From NCBI RefSeq assembly GCF_030815415.1, contig NZ_JAUSWW010000001.1:3224001-3288000 (forward strand): 64,000 nucleotides of DNA, written 5' to 3'. Within the stretch, counting starts at the first letter, position 1; each line of letters begins with the position of its first letter. The notes beneath the pieces are model-generated. The model was not told the origin of the DNA and made no database searches. It saw only the letters and a program-made list of their open reading frames with translations. Positions 55,462 to 63,973 of the stretch are shown one piece after another. This stretch comes from Streptomyces canus (GTDB lineage: Bacteria; Actinomycetota; Actinomycetes; Streptomycetales; Streptomycetaceae). The position numbers were made by a program, and so were the translations under genes.

Positions 55462-56112
55462 CTACCGCTTGCGGGCGGTGGTCTTCTTGGCGGTGGTCGT
55501 GCGAGCCGTCGACTTCTTGGCGGGAGCCTTCTTGGCCGTCGCCTTCTTCGCCGGGGCCTTCTTGGCCGTCGCCTTCTTGGCGGTGGTCTTCTTCGCGGCG
55601 GTGGTCTTGGCGGCGCCCGTGGTCTTCGTGGCCGTCGCCTTCTTCGCCGTGGTCTTCTTCGCGGTCGCCGTGGTCTTCTTGGCGGTCGTCTTCTTCGCCG
55701 TGGTCTTCGCGGCGGCCGTCGCCTTCTTCGCCGGGGCGGCCTTCCTCGCGGCGGCCTTCTTGACCGTCGCCGAAGACCCGCCGGTCAGGCTGCCCTTGGG
55801 CGCCTTCTTGACCGCGACGTCGTTCTTCGGGAGCTTCTTCGTGCCGCTCACCAGGTCCTTGAAGCCCTGGCCGGCACGGAAGCGCGGAACGGAGGTCTTC
55901 TTGACCCGAACCCGCTCGCCCGTCTGGGGATTGCGGGCGTAACGAGCCGGACGGTCGACCTTCTCGAACGAACCGAAGCCGGTGACCGAGACCCGGTCCC
56001 CCGCCACGGTCGCGCGGACGATGGCGTCCAGGACCGCGTCGACCGCGTCGGCGGCCTGCTGACGGCCACCGACCTTGTCGGCAATCGCTTCTACGAGCTG
56101 CGCCTTGTTCAC
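55462..56112 (-). CDS. hupS: HU-family nucleoid protein HupS with lysine-rich tail
   Basis: A 216-residue two-domain HU. Residues 1-92 are an HU fold ([36 protein letters not shown]). The rest is a histone-H1-like tail of repeated KKTTAKK/KKATAKK units. In S. coelicolor, HupS compacts spore chromosomes. The codons of the tail are highly repetitive at DNA level, making this stretch prone to copy-number change and assembly error. The start is GTG at 56110-56112 with GGGGA upstream. Confidence 0.96.
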   Translation of the reverse strand: MNKAQLVEAIADKVGGRQQAADAVDAVLDAIVRATVAGDRVSVTGFGSFEKVDRPARYARNPQTGERVRVKKTSVPRFRAGQGFKDLVSGTKKLPKNDVAVKKAPKGSLTGGSSATVKKAAARKAAPAKKATAAAKTTAKKTTAKKTTATAKKTTAKKATATKTTGAAKTTAAKKTTAKKATAKKAPAKKATAKKAPAKKSTARTTTAKKTTARKR

Positions 56113-56248
56113 GTCTTCCCCTTCGGAGACATTGCCCGAACGAAACGTTCAGGCTTTTTCGCACGTTAGGCAGATATATACCGCAAATCAAACACGAAAC
56201 GGGCTTATCACCCTTGTGCCGCAACGGGTTCGACTGTTGTGGACTTGT

Positions 56249-56479
56249 TCAGCGTTCCTCTTCGGGGAATCGACCCGCGTCGAGGTCCGCCGTGAAGGCC
56301 TCCAGACGCCTTGCCGCATCGGCGAGATCGTGCTTGGCCGCGGCCGTAATGACCAGCAGCTTCCGGGTCAGCGCCATCCGTACGCCCTCCGGGACTTGCA
56401 GTGCGCGCACTCTTGTGTGCGCTTCCTTGAGTTGGTCCGCGACTGCCGCATAGAGCTTGAGTTGGCCGTCGTGTTCCAT
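56249..56479 (-). CDS. Small conserved helical protein
   Basis: A 76-residue, mostly helical, charged protein (MEHDGQLKLYAAVADQLKEA; RVRALQVPEGVRMALTRKLL; DAARRLEAFTADLDAGRFPE). It lacks a signal or membrane segment and I know no function. The ATG at 56477-56479 has no SD within 15 bases, so translation may be leaderless or start elsewhere; the frame is open 33 codons upstream. It precedes hupS in the same direction by 136 bases. Confidence 0.75.
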   Translation of the reverse strand: MEHDGQLKLYAAVADQLKEAHTRVRALQVPEGVRMALTRKLLVITAAAKHDLADAARRLEAFTADLDAGRFPEEER

Positions 56480-56665
56480 GCACAGATTGTGCCATCTGGG
56501 GCGAGTTGTCGCCTGCTCAGGGTGCAACTGCCGCCTCAAACGGCCTTCCGGGCGCTTGCGGAAGCCGCGGGTGTACAACTCGCGTACCCCGGCAACACCC
56601 CTCCTAACGCGGGAAGTTGAGGACGGTCACGAGCGGGTGCAGGGCCGTTCGGGTGCAGACACAGT

Positions 56666-56696
56666 CGTACCCCCGATCGGGCTGATCGGGGGTACG
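56666..56696 (-). terminator. Terminator of leuCD
   Basis: A 13-bp perfect inverted repeat (cgtacccccgatc / gatcgggggtacg) with loop gggct, 49 bases beyond the leuD stop. Confidence 0.85.
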
Positions 56697-56744
56697 GCGG
56701 GGGCGTTGCGGTGGCCGAAAGTCGACCTGTTGGACGCCTTGGGA

Positions 56745-57338
56745 TCAGACCTCGATCGTCCGCGGCTTGTACGAGGGCCGCTTGGCCTCGTAGGTGGCGA
56801 TGTCTTCCTCGTTCTGAAGGGTGATGGAGATGTCGTCCAGCCCGTTCAGCAGCCGCCAGCGGGAGTTCTCGTCCAGCTCGAAGCTCGCGGTGATGCCCTC
56901 GGCGCGCACCTCGCGGGCCTCCAGGTCGACCGTGACCTCGGTCTGCGGGTCCTTCTCGGTGAGGTCCTGGAGCGCGTCCACGATCTTCTGGTCCAGAACC
57001 ACCGTGAGCAGGCCGTTCTTGAGCGAGTTGCCGCGGAAGATGTCGGCGAACCGGGAGGAGATGACGGCCTTGAAGCCGTAGTTCTGCAGCGCCCACACGG
57101 CGTGCTCACGGGAGGAGCCGGTGCCGAAGTCGGGGCCGGCGACCAGGACGGTCGCACCCTCGCGCTCGGGCTGGTTGAGGATGAATTTCTCGTCCTTGCG
57201 CCAGGCCTCGAACAGACCGTCCTCGAACCCGTCCCTGGTCACCTTCTTGAGCCAGTGAGCAGGGATGATCTGGTCGGTGTCGACATTGGAGCGGCGCAGC
57301 GGGACGGCCCGGCCGGTGTGCGTGGTGAATGCTTCCAT
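56745..57338 (-). CDS. leuD: 3-isopropylmalate dehydratase small subunit
   Basis: A 197-residue swivel-domain subunit of isopropylmalate isomerase (leucine synthesis). It starts [20 protein letters not shown], with [12 protein letters not shown] and the [17 protein letters not shown] substrate-binding motif. It lies five bases after leuC and forms the heterodimer with it. The ATG is at 57336-57338. Confidence 0.97.
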   Translation of the reverse strand: MEAFTTHTGRAVPLRRSNVDTDQIIPAHWLKKVTRDGFEDGLFEAWRKDEKFILNQPEREGATVLVAGPDFGTGSSREHAVWALQNYGFKAVISSRFADIFRGNSLKNGLLTVVLDQKIVDALQDLTEKDPQTEVTVDLEAREVRAEGITASFELDENSRWRLLNGLDDISITLQNEEDIATYEAKRPSYKPRTIEV

Positions 57339-57343
57339 GACTC

Positions 57344-58768
57344 TCAGACTCCAGCGGGCACAGGGGCGTCGGACAGGTCGGCGGGCGAGGCCAGGTGGCC
57401 CAGCACGGCGGTCGCGGCGGCGACCTGCGGCGAGACCAGGTGCGTACGGCCGCCCTTGCCCTGCCTGCCCTCGAAGTTGCGGTTGGAGGTGGACGCGGAG
57501 CGCTCACCGGGGGCCAGCTGGTCCGGGTTCATGCCCAGACACATCGAGCAGCCCGCGTGCCGCCATTCGGCGCCGGCGTCCTTGAAGACGACGTCCAGGC
57601 CCTCGGAGACGGCCTGCAGACCGACCCGTGCGGAGCCGGGGACGACCAGCATCCGTACGCCGTCGGCGACTTTGCGGCCCTTGACGAGCTCGGCGGCGGC
57701 GCGCAGGTCCTCGATACGGCCGTTGGTGCACGAACCTACGAAGACGGTGTCCACCTTGATGGAGCGCAGCGGCTGTCCGGCCTCCAACCCCATGTATTCC
57801 AGGGCCTTTTCGGCGGCGTGGCGCTCCGAAGCGTCTTCGTACGAAGCAGGATCGGGGACGGTCGCCGAAAGCGGCGCGCCCTGGCCGGGGTTGGTGCCCC
57901 AGGTGACGAACGGCGACAGCTCGTCGGCCTTGATGACGACCTCGGCGTCGAACTCCGCGTCCTCGTCCGACTTCAGCGTCTTCCAGTACGCGACGGCCGC
58001 GTCCCAGTCCTCGCCCTTGGGGGCGTGCACGCGGCCCTCGAGGTAGTCGAAGGTGGTCTGGTCGGGGGCGATCATGCCCGCGCGGGCGCCGGCCTCGATC
58101 GACATGTTGCAGATGGTCATCCGGGCCTCCATCGAGAGCTTCTCGATGGCGGAGCCGCGGTACTCCAGGACATAGCCCTGGCCGCCGCCGGTGCCGATCC
58201 GCGCGATGATCGCCAGGATCAGGTCCTTGGCGGTGACGCCCTCGGGCAGTTCGCCGTCGACCGTGATGGCCATGGTCTTCGGACGGACCAGCGGCAGCGT
58301 CTGGGTGGCCAGCACATGCTCCACCTGGGAGGTGCCGATGCCGAACGCCAGACCGCCGAAGGCGCCGTGCGTGGAGGTGTGGGAGTCGCCGCAGACGACC
58401 GTCATGCCGGGCTGGGTCAGACCCAGCTGCGGGCCCACGACGTGGACGACACCCTGCTCGACGTCGCCCAGCGAGTGCAGGCGCACACCGAAGTCGGCGG
58501 CGTTCTTGCGCAGCGTCTCCAGCTGGACCCGGGAGACCGGGTCGGCGATGGGCTTGTCGATGTCGAGGGTCGGGGTGTTGTGATCCTCGGTGGCGATGGT
58601 CAGGTCGAGCCTGCGCACCGGGCGACCGCTCTTGCGAAGGCCGTCGAAGGCCTGCGGGCTGGTCACTTCGTGCAGCAGGTGCAGATCGATGAAGAGGAGG
58701 TCGGGCTCGCCCTCGGCGCGCCGGACGACATGGTCGTCCCAGACCTTCTCCGCGAGTGTCCTACCCAT
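57344..58768 (-). CDS. leuC: 3-isopropylmalate dehydratase large subunit
   Basis: A 474-residue aconitase-family subunit with a 4Fe-4S cluster. Cluster cysteines lie in VGSCTNGR and [28 protein letters not shown] is the catalytic region. The ATG at 58766-58768 ([15 protein letters not shown]) has GGAGGG 7 bases upstream. leuC-leuD is divergent from ndgR, whose product in S. coelicolor is known to act on leuCD. Confidence 0.97.
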   Translation of the reverse strand: MGRTLAEKVWDDHVVRRAEGEPDLLFIDLHLLHEVTSPQAFDGLRKSGRPVRRLDLTIATEDHNTPTLDIDKPIADPVSRVQLETLRKNAADFGVRLHSLGDVEQGVVHVVGPQLGLTQPGMTVVCGDSHTSTHGAFGGLAFGIGTSQVEHVLATQTLPLVRPKTMAITVDGELPEGVTAKDLILAIIARIGTGGGQGYVLEYRGSAIEKLSMEARMTICNMSIEAGARAGMIAPDQTTFDYLEGRVHAPKGEDWDAAVAYWKTLKSDEDAEFDAEVVIKADELSPFVTWGTNPGQGAPLSATVPDPASYEDASERHAAEKALEYMGLEAGQPLRSIKVDTVFVGSCTNGRIEDLRAAAELVKGRKVADGVRMLVVPGSARVGLQAVSEGLDVVFKDAGAEWRHAGCSMCLGMNPDQLAPGERSASTSNRNFEGRQGKGGRTHLVSPQVAAATAVLGHLASPADLSDAPVPAGV

Positions 58769-58930
58769 CGCTTTCCCTCCGGCCGGCAAATGGTGCGCCG
58801 GCCCAACTAGAGATCTTCAGGAAGCGGCGCCCGCACCCCCTGGTTTCCCGGGCAGCCGCCACCAGGCCCGTTGGTCCGCGGGCCCGCTGTGTATCCAAGG
58901 GTTGCGCGTCTCACGAAAAAAGGAACTTGC

Positions 58931-58947
58931 GTTTCACAGAGTGAGAC
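58931..58947. promoter_or_regulatory. Candidate NdgR operator between leuC and ndgR
   Basis: Imperfect palindrome gTTTCACagaGTGAGAc (five of six arm positions pair) in the 193-base divergent gap, 15 bases before the ndgR ATG. Position suits autoregulation and control of leuCD; no site was derived experimentally here. Confidence 0.35.
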
Positions 58948-58961
58948 GTGAGTATCGTTTC

Positions 58962-59678
58962 ATGGACAACAGTAGCGGCGTCGGCGTTCTGGACAAGGCA
59001 GCCCTTGTCCTCAGCGCCCTGGAGTCCGGCCCGGCCACCCTCGCAGGTCTTGTGGCGGCCACCGGACTGGCACGACCCACGGCCCACCGGCTGGCCGTGG
59101 CCTTGGAACACCACCGTATGGTGGCGCGCGACATGCAGGGCCGTTTCATTCTCGGCCCCCGGCTGGCGGAGCTGGCCGCGGCCGCGGGCGAGGACCGCCT
59201 GCTCGCCACCGCGGGCCCGGTGCTCACGCATCTCCGTGACATCACGGGCGAGAGCGCGCAGCTCTACCGCCGCCAGGGCGACATGCGCATCTGCGTCGCC
59301 GCGGCCGAGCGGCTGTCCGGACTCCGGGACACCGTCCCGGTCGGCTCGACGCTCACGATGAAGGCCGGCTCCTCGGCCCAGATCCTGATGGCCTGGGAGG
59401 AGCCCGAGCGCCTCCACCGCGGCCTGCAGGGCGCCCGTTTCACGGCCACCGCGCTCTCGGGCGTACGACGCCGGGGCTGGGCCCAGTCCATCGGTGAGCG
59501 CGAGCCGGGCGTCGCGTCCGTGTCCGCGCCCGTACGCGGTCCCTCCAACCGAGTCGTGGCCGCCGTCTCGGTCTCCGGCCCCATCGAGCGCCTGACGCGC
59601 CACCCGGGCCGTATGCACGCCCAGGCGGTCATCGATGCCGCCGCCCGCCTCTCCGAGGCCCTGCGCCGCACCGGCTGA
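58962..59678 (+). CDS. ndgR: IclR-family regulator NdgR
   Basis: A 238-residue IclR-type regulator: winged helix (LDKAALVLSALESGPATLAG; ATGLARPTAHRLAVALE) followed by the effector domain (SAQLYRRQGDMRICVAAAE; GSTLTMKAGSSAQILMAWE). NdgR/AreB controls leucine and other amino acid genes and antibiotic output in Streptomyces. The start is ATG at 58962 (MDNSSGVGVLDKA); no clear SD precedes it, so the message may have a very short leader. Divergent from leuCD. Confidence 0.95.
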   Translation: MDNSSGVGVLDKAALVLSALESGPATLAGLVAATGLARPTAHRLAVALEHHRMVARDMQGRFILGPRLAELAAAAGEDRLLATAGPVLTHLRDITGESAQLYRRQGDMRICVAAAERLSGLRDTVPVGSTLTMKAGSSAQILMAWEEPERLHRGLQGARFTATALSGVRRRGWAQSIGEREPGVASVSAPVRGPSNRVVAAVSVSGPIERLTRHPGRMHAQAVIDAAARLSEALRRTG

Positions 59679-59697
59679 CGAACCCGGGACATCACAG

Positions 59698-59737
59698 CGG
59701 GGAGGACCTGCCCCAACGCCGCGGCAGGCCCTCCCCG
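59698..59737. terminator. Bidirectional terminator between ndgR and the DUF4188 gene
   Basis: A 15-bp inverted repeat with one mismatch (cggggaggacctgcc / ggcaggccctccccg), 10-base loop, between convergent stops at 59678 and 59754. Confidence 0.75.
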
Positions 59738-59753
59738 TCCCCCGATCCCCCCG

Positions 59754-60278
59754 TCACTTGGCTTCTTCGGCCACCTTCGCCTTCGCCGACCGGTGCGCGA
59801 AGCGGTCCTTGCCGGTACGTCCCCGCCGCTCCAGCGGCACCTGACCGTGCGCCGCCGCGAGTCCGAAGGCCGGCATGTCGGCGTAGATCGACTCGTAGGA
59901 CCCCTCGGGCACGACATAGGTCTCGTGCCACAGCCCGACGTGCTGCCTGGCCTTCCCCGCCTTCTCCTTGCGGTTCATGATCGCCCACGCCCGGCGGTGG
60001 AACATGTCCGGTGCCTGCGCGTAGGCGTAGAGCTTCTCCTTGGACTCCCAGTACTGGACGACGTAGTACGTCCGCGGGTTGGCCGTCAGCAGGACATGGC
60101 CGAGCAGTCCCCGCTCGGGCGCCCTCCCCAGCTCGCGCAGCATCCGCGGCATGGCCAGGAGCACCGGGAACCAGTGGTGCACGGCCCAGAAGTGGTTGAT
60201 GCGCATGCCGATCAGCAGGACGACCACATCGCCCTCGGCGTCGGCGGTGGTGCGACCCGGTACCGGCTTGGCGAACAT
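59754..60278 (-). CDS. DUF4188 family monooxygenase-like protein
   Basis: A 174-residue DUF4188 protein (heme-type dimeric alpha/beta-barrel-like). Conserved are VVVLLIGMRINHFW, the His-rich VHHWFPVLLAM, and YYVVQYWESKEKLYAYA. Function is unproven. It ends with a basic tail (KAKVAEEAK). The ATG is at 60276-60278. It is divergent from a MerR gene with a perfect inverted repeat between them, so it is the likely target of that regulator. Confidence 0.87.
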   Translation of the reverse strand: MFAKPVPGRTTADAEGDVVVLLIGMRINHFWAVHHWFPVLLAMPRMLRELGRAPERGLLGHVLLTANPRTYYVVQYWESKEKLYAYAQAPDMFHRRAWAIMNRKEKAGKARQHVGLWHETYVVPEGSYESIYADMPAFGLAAAHGQVPLERRGRTGKDRFAHRSAKAKVAEEAK

Positions 60279-60310
60279 GACGAGCCCCCGTTTCCCCTGT
60301 CGGACAGCGG

Positions 60311-60341
60311 CACTATCCTTCTGAGCAATGCTTGGATAGTG
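60311..60341. promoter_or_regulatory. Candidate MerR operator between DUF4188 and merR-type genes
   Basis: Perfect 8-bp arms cactatcc / ggatagtg separated by 15 bases, centred in the 89-base divergent gap. The long-armed dyad suits a MerR dimer distorting one or both promoters. Confidence 0.55.
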
Positions 60342-60367
60342 GCACTCCCCAATGAAGGGCGCAAGAC

Positions 60368-61012
60368 ATGCGGCTGGCCGAACTGAGCGAGCGCAGTGGG
60401 GTGTCCACGGCGACGATCAAGTACTACCTGCGCGAAGGGCTGTTGACCCCCGGCCGCCAGATCAACACGACGACGGCCGAGTACGACGAGGAGCACCTGC
60501 GCCGGCTGAGGCTGATCCGCGCGATGATCCAGGTCGGCCGGATGCCGGTGGCGACGGTCCGGGAGGTGCTGGGGCATGTCGACGACGATTCGCTGCCCCG
60601 CGCGATGCGTCTGGGCGCGGCGGTGTGGGCCATGCCGCAGGTGCCGGAGCCGGACGCGGACGACGAGTTCGTGCGGGGGGCGCGGGCCTCGATGGAGGAG
60701 CTGCTGCGGACGCTGGGGTGGTCCAACGCCCAGGCCCTGACGACGATCTCGCCCTCTTTCCGCTCCCTCGTGGTGGCGACGGCCGCACTGCGCCGCCTCG
60801 GCTACGACTGGGATCCCGAAACCCTCGTGCCCTATGCCCGGCTCATGCACCAAGTGGCCGAGCTGGACATGGAGTTCATGGAGTCGCATGTCTCGGAGGC
60901 CGAGAAGGCGGAGGTCGCGGTGCTGGGTGTGGTGCTCGTCGAGCCGATGCTCCGGGCACTGCACCGGCTGGCGCAGGAGGAGGAGTCGACGCGGAGGTAC
61001 GGCTACGAGTAG
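60368..61012 (+). CDS. MerR-family transcriptional regulator
   Basis: A 214-residue MerR regulator. The N-terminal domain is typical (RLAELSERSGVSTATIKYYL, then YDEEHLRRLRLIRAMIQVG). The C-terminal domain (residues 75-214) is all helical without Cys motifs, so a small organic ligand rather than a metal is likely. The ATG has GAAGGG 8 bases upstream. It shares its promoter region with the divergent DUF4188 gene. Confidence 0.9.
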   Translation: MRLAELSERSGVSTATIKYYLREGLLTPGRQINTTTAEYDEEHLRRLRLIRAMIQVGRMPVATVREVLGHVDDDSLPRAMRLGAAVWAMPQVPEPDADDEFVRGARASMEELLRTLGWSNAQALTTISPSFRSLVVATAALRRLGYDWDPETLVPYARLMHQVAELDMEFMESHVSEAEKAEVAVLGVVLVEPMLRALHRLAQEEESTRRYGYE

Positions 61013-61027
61013 GCCGCCGGGAACGGC

Positions 61028-61057
61028 GAAGGCCCCCCACCGAAGTGGAGGGCCTTC
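61028..61057. terminator. Terminator shared by the merR-type gene and the tRNA cluster
   Basis: Inverted repeat gaaggccccccac / gtggagggccttc with one mismatch and a cgaa loop; it follows the MerR stop by 15 bases and lies 8 bases beyond the last tRNA. Confidence 0.75.
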
Positions 61058-61065
61058 CCTGTACG

Positions 61066-61138
61066 TACCCCCGACCGGATTCGAACCGGCGCTACCGCCT
61101 TGAGAGGGCGGCGTGCTAGGCCGCTACACAACGGGGGC
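61066..61138 (-). tRNA. tRNA-Glu(CTC)
   Basis: Cloverleaf of 73 bases: 5' GCCCCCG pairs with 3' CGGGGGT, anticodon loop CTCTCAA (anticodon CTC) on a GCCGCC stem, T-arm GGTTCGAATCC. CCA is not encoded. Last gene of the five-tRNA cluster. Confidence 0.95.
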
Positions 61139-61169
61139 CCTAGCGATCCTGCGTTTCCGCAGTTCCGAG

Positions 61170-61241
61170 CTGGTCTACCTGGACTCGAACCAAGAATGAC
61201 GGTACCAGAAACCGTAGTGTTGCCAATTACACCATAGACCA
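61170..61241 (-). tRNA. tRNA-Gln(CTG)
   Basis: 72-base cloverleaf: acceptor TGGTCTA/TAGACCA, anticodon loop TTCTGGT (anticodon CTG) on stem ACGGT/ACCGT, T-arm GGTTCGAGTCC. Fourth in transcription order. Confidence 0.95.
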
Positions 61242-61261
61242 ATAAGGTTTAAACCTTTTCG

Positions 61262-61334
61262 TACCCCCGACCGGATTCGAACCGGCGCTACCGCCTTGAG
61301 AGGGCGGCGTGCTAGGCCGCTACACAACGGGGGC
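61262..61334 (-). tRNA. tRNA-Glu(CTC)
   Basis: 73-base gene identical in its tRNA part to the copy at 61066-61138 (anticodon CTC). Confidence 0.95.
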
Positions 61335-61396
61335 CCTAGCGATCCTGCATCGAGATCGGCGGGAGCTACCCTGACCATCCTCGCGGGAAGGATCTG

Positions 61397-61469
61397 TACC
61401 CCCGACCGGATTCGAACCGGCGCTACTGCCTTGAGAGGGCAGCGTGCTAGGCCGCTACACAACGGGGGC
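61397..61469 (-). tRNA. tRNA-Glu(CTC), variant anticodon stem
   Basis: As the other two Glu copies except in the anticodon stem, CTGCC/GGCAG instead of CCGCC/GGCGG: a compensatory C-G to T-A change that keeps the helix and shows the gene is under selection. Confidence 0.95.
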
Positions 61470-61509
61470 TTTGCGGAATCGATCTCCGCTTGCAGATGAG
61501 CTCTGCGAG

Positions 61510-61581
61510 CTGGCCTACCTGGACTCGAACCAAGACTAACTGAACCAGAATCAGTCGTGCTGCCAATTACACCATAGGCCA
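61510..61581 (-). tRNA. tRNA-Gln(CTG), second isoform
   Basis: 72 bases, acceptor TGGCCTA/TAGGCCA, anticodon loop TTCTGGT on stem ACTGA/TCAGT. It differs from the other Gln copy in acceptor and anticodon stems with pairing preserved. First gene of the cluster. Confidence 0.95.
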
Positions 61582-61671
61582 CTGGAACGCAAGCCCCGAA
61601 GGGGATCTTGTTCTAGTTTGCTCCGTCGGTCCCGGCCTTTCGGCCCGCTCTCCGGCGGCGCAGGAAGAACA

Positions 61672-62403
61672 TTACCCGAAGGTGGACGGGGCTCCAAAAC
61701 GGGTATCCGCGCCGAGGAGGGCGGGGAGTTCGGCGAGCGTGGCGATCCGGTGCAGGCCGACGGGCGGCGCCCCGGTCGCGTACACGCCGTCGCGGTCGAT
61801 CCAGAAGGAACGCAGGCCGGCCTCGGCGGCACCGCGTCCGTCGATCTCCGGATGGTCACCGACGTACGCCACCTCCCCCGGGGCGAGTTCCAGGGCCTCG
61901 CAGGCCGCGTGGAAGGCACCGGCCTGCGGCTTGGAGACGCCCAGCTCGGCGGCGCAGAGGACGGCCTCGAAACGGTCGTACACGCCGAGGGCGCGCAGTT
62001 TGCGGTCCTGGACGTGGATGCTGGAGTTGGAGAGCACCGCGTGCCGGTGGCTGTCGGCGAGGGCGTCCAGGACGGGCAGGACGTCCGGGAAGAGGGCCCA
62101 GACCGTCTCGTAGTGGGCGATGTACCGCTCGAACCAGGCGTCGGCCTCGGTGTCGCTCAGTTCCGCGCCGAGGAACGCCCGCACCCGGTCCCGGCGCTGG
62201 CCCTGGAAGTCGACCTCCCCCGCCGAGAACCGCGCCCACTGGACGTCCGTGATCTCCCGCCAGGTCACGATGGCCTGCTCGGCGCTCTCGTACGCCTCCA
62301 AAAGCCCCTCGGCCGCGAGGTGCAGACGCATTCCGGCGCGGTCGGCACCGGTGTAGTCGAAAAGGGTGTCGTCCACGTCCCAGACCACGGCACGAATGCT
62401 CAT
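61672..62403 (-). CDS. HAD-superfamily hydrolase
   Basis: A 243-residue HAD phosphatase. Motif I is WDVDDTLFDYTG (nucleophile and acid Asp), motif II VLSNSS, motif III Lys in VSKPQAGAF, motif IV VGDHPEIDGRGA. A helical cap lies between motifs I and II. The substrate is unknown; small phosphorylated metabolites are typical. The ATG is at 62401-62403. It lies between gltX and the tRNA cluster, all in the same direction. Confidence 0.92.
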   Translation of the reverse strand: MSIRAVVWDVDDTLFDYTGADRAGMRLHLAAEGLLEAYESAEQAIVTWREITDVQWARFSAGEVDFQGQRRDRVRAFLGAELSDTEADAWFERYIAHYETVWALFPDVLPVLDALADSHRHAVLSNSSIHVQDRKLRALGVYDRFEAVLCAAELGVSKPQAGAFHAACEALELAPGEVAYVGDHPEIDGRGAAEAGLRSFWIDRDGVYATGAPPVGLHRIATLAELPALLGADTRFGAPSTFG

Positions 62404-62450
62404 GATCCGACCGTAACCCGGGAGTTGCCGCCCTGTCCGGGGTACGGCGA

Positions 62451-62483
62451 AGGGGCGGCACCCGGTGACCCGGTGCCGCCCCT
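62451..62483 (-). terminator. Terminator downstream of gltX
   Basis: A 12-bp perfect inverted repeat (aggggcggcacc / ggtgccgcccct), 9-base loop, 15 bases beyond the gltX stop. Confidence 0.8.
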
Positions 62484-62497
62484 CACGTGCGCGTGCG

Positions 62498-63973
62498 TCA
62501 CGCCGTCAGCTTCACCAGGGCCGTGTCGATGCGGGCCAAGGTCGTCTCCTTGCCCAGCACTTCCAGGGACTCGAAGAGGGGCAGGCCGACCGTGCGGCCG
62601 GTGACGGCGACCCGGACCGGGGCCTGGGCCTTGCCGAGCTTGAGGCCGTGGGCCTCGCCCGCCGCCAGGACGGCCTCCTTGAGGGACTCGGCGGAGGTCC
62701 AGTCCGCCGACTCCAGCTTCTCGCGGGCCGTGCGGAGCAGGGCGTCGGAGCCGTCCTTCATCGCCTTGGTCCAGGACGCCTCGTCGAAGACCGGCTCCGC
62801 CAGGAACAGGAAGTCGACGTTGTCCGTGATCTCCGAGAGGACCTTCAGACGGGTCTGGGCGTGCGGGGCAATGGCGTGCCACTTCGACTCGTCGAAGTCC
62901 TCCGGCGCCCAGGGGGCGAACGGGGCCCGCAGCCACGGGGCGCAGCGCTCGGTGAAGTCCTTCACGTCCAGCAGGCGGATGTGGTCGCCGTTGATCGACT
63001 CGCACTTCTTGAGGTCGAAGCGGGCCGGGTTGGGCTGGACGTCGGCGACGTCGAAGGCCGCGACCATCTCGTCCATCGTGAAGATGTCCTGGTCGGCCGA
63101 GAGCGACCAGCCGAGGAGGGAGAGGTAGTTGAGCAGCCCCTCGGGCAGGAAGCCGCGCTCGCGGTACAGGTTGAGCGAGGACTCCGGGTCGCGCTTGGAG
63201 AGCTTCTTGTTGCCCTCGCCCATCACGTACGGCAAGTGGCCGAAGGACGGGGTCTGCTTGGCGATGCCCAGCTCGGTCAGCGCCTTGTACAGGGCGATCT
63301 GGCGCGGGGTGGAGGAGAGCAGGTCCTCGCCGCGCAGGACGTGGGTGATCTCCATCAGGGCGTCGTCGACGGGGTTCACGAGGGTGTAGAGGGGCGCCCC
63401 GTTGGCTCGTACGATCCCGTAGTCCGGCACGTTCTCCGGGGTGAACGTCAGCTCGCCGCGGACCAGGTCCGTGAAGGTGATCGTCTCGTCGGGCATGCGG
63501 AAGCGGACGATGGGCGCACGGCCCTGCGCCTTGTACTCCTCGACCTGCGCCTCGGTCAGCTCGCGGCAGTGGCCGTCGTAGCCGGAGGGCCGACCGGCGG
63601 CGCGGGCGGCCTCGCGGCGGGTGTCCAGCTCCTGCTGGGAGCAGTAGCAGTGGTACGCGTGACCGGCGTCCAGGAGCTTGCCCGCGACCTCCTTGTAGAG
63701 GTCCATGCGCTGCGACTGGCGGTACGGGGCATGCGGGCCGCCGATCTCGGGGCCCTCGTCCCAGTCGAAGCCCAGCCAGCGCATCGAGTCGAGCAGCTGC
63801 TCGTAGGACTCCTCGGAGTCGCGGGCCGCGTCGGTGTCCTCGATGCGGAAGACGAGCGTGCCCTGGTGGTGCTTGGCGAACGCCCAGTTGAACAGGGCGG
63901 TGCGGACCAGGCCCACATGGGGGTTACCGGTGGGCGAGGGGCAGAAACGTACGCGGACGGGTGCGCTAGCCAC
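62498..63973 (-). CDS. gltX: Glutamyl-tRNA synthetase
   Basis: A 491-residue class I synthetase. The HIGH motif appears as PSPTGNPHVGL and KMSKS as KKLSKRD. The C-terminal helical anticodon-binding part is complete. In actinobacteria this enzyme also charges tRNA-Gln with Glu, which GatCAB then amidates. The GTG at 63971-63973 (VASAPVRVRFCPSPTG) is preferred, with AAGG about 9 bases upstream; a TTG at 63982 would add three residues but has no spaced SD. The promoter lies beyond the window or in its last 27 bases. Confidence 0.97.
   Translation of the reverse strand: MASAPVRVRFCPSPTGNPHVGLVRTALFNWAFAKHHQGTLVFRIEDTDAARDSEESYEQLLDSMRWLGFDWDEGPEIGGPHAPYRQSQRMDLYKEVAGKLLDAGHAYHCYCSQQELDTRREAARAAGRPSGYDGHCRELTEAQVEEYKAQGRAPIVRFRMPDETITFTDLVRGELTFTPENVPDYGIVRANGAPLYTLVNPVDDALMEITHVLRGEDLLSSTPRQIALYKALTELGIAKQTPSFGHLPYVMGEGNKKLSKRDPESSLNLYRERGFLPEGLLNYLSLLGWSLSADQDIFTMDEMVAAFDVADVQPNPARFDLKKCESINGDHIRLLDVKDFTERCAPWLRAPFAPWAPEDFDESKWHAIAPHAQTRLKVLSEITDNVDFLFLAEPVFDEASWTKAMKDGSDALLRTAREKLESADWTSAESLKEAVLAAGEAHGLKLGKAQAPVRVAVTGRTVGLPLFESLEVLGKETTLARIDTALVKLTA

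Noticed and set aside
55462..55800. Tandem repeats at the hupS 3' end as a CRISPR or mobile repeat
   Set aside because: They are codon-level repeats of the Lys/Ala/Thr tail of HupS, in frame and without spacers.
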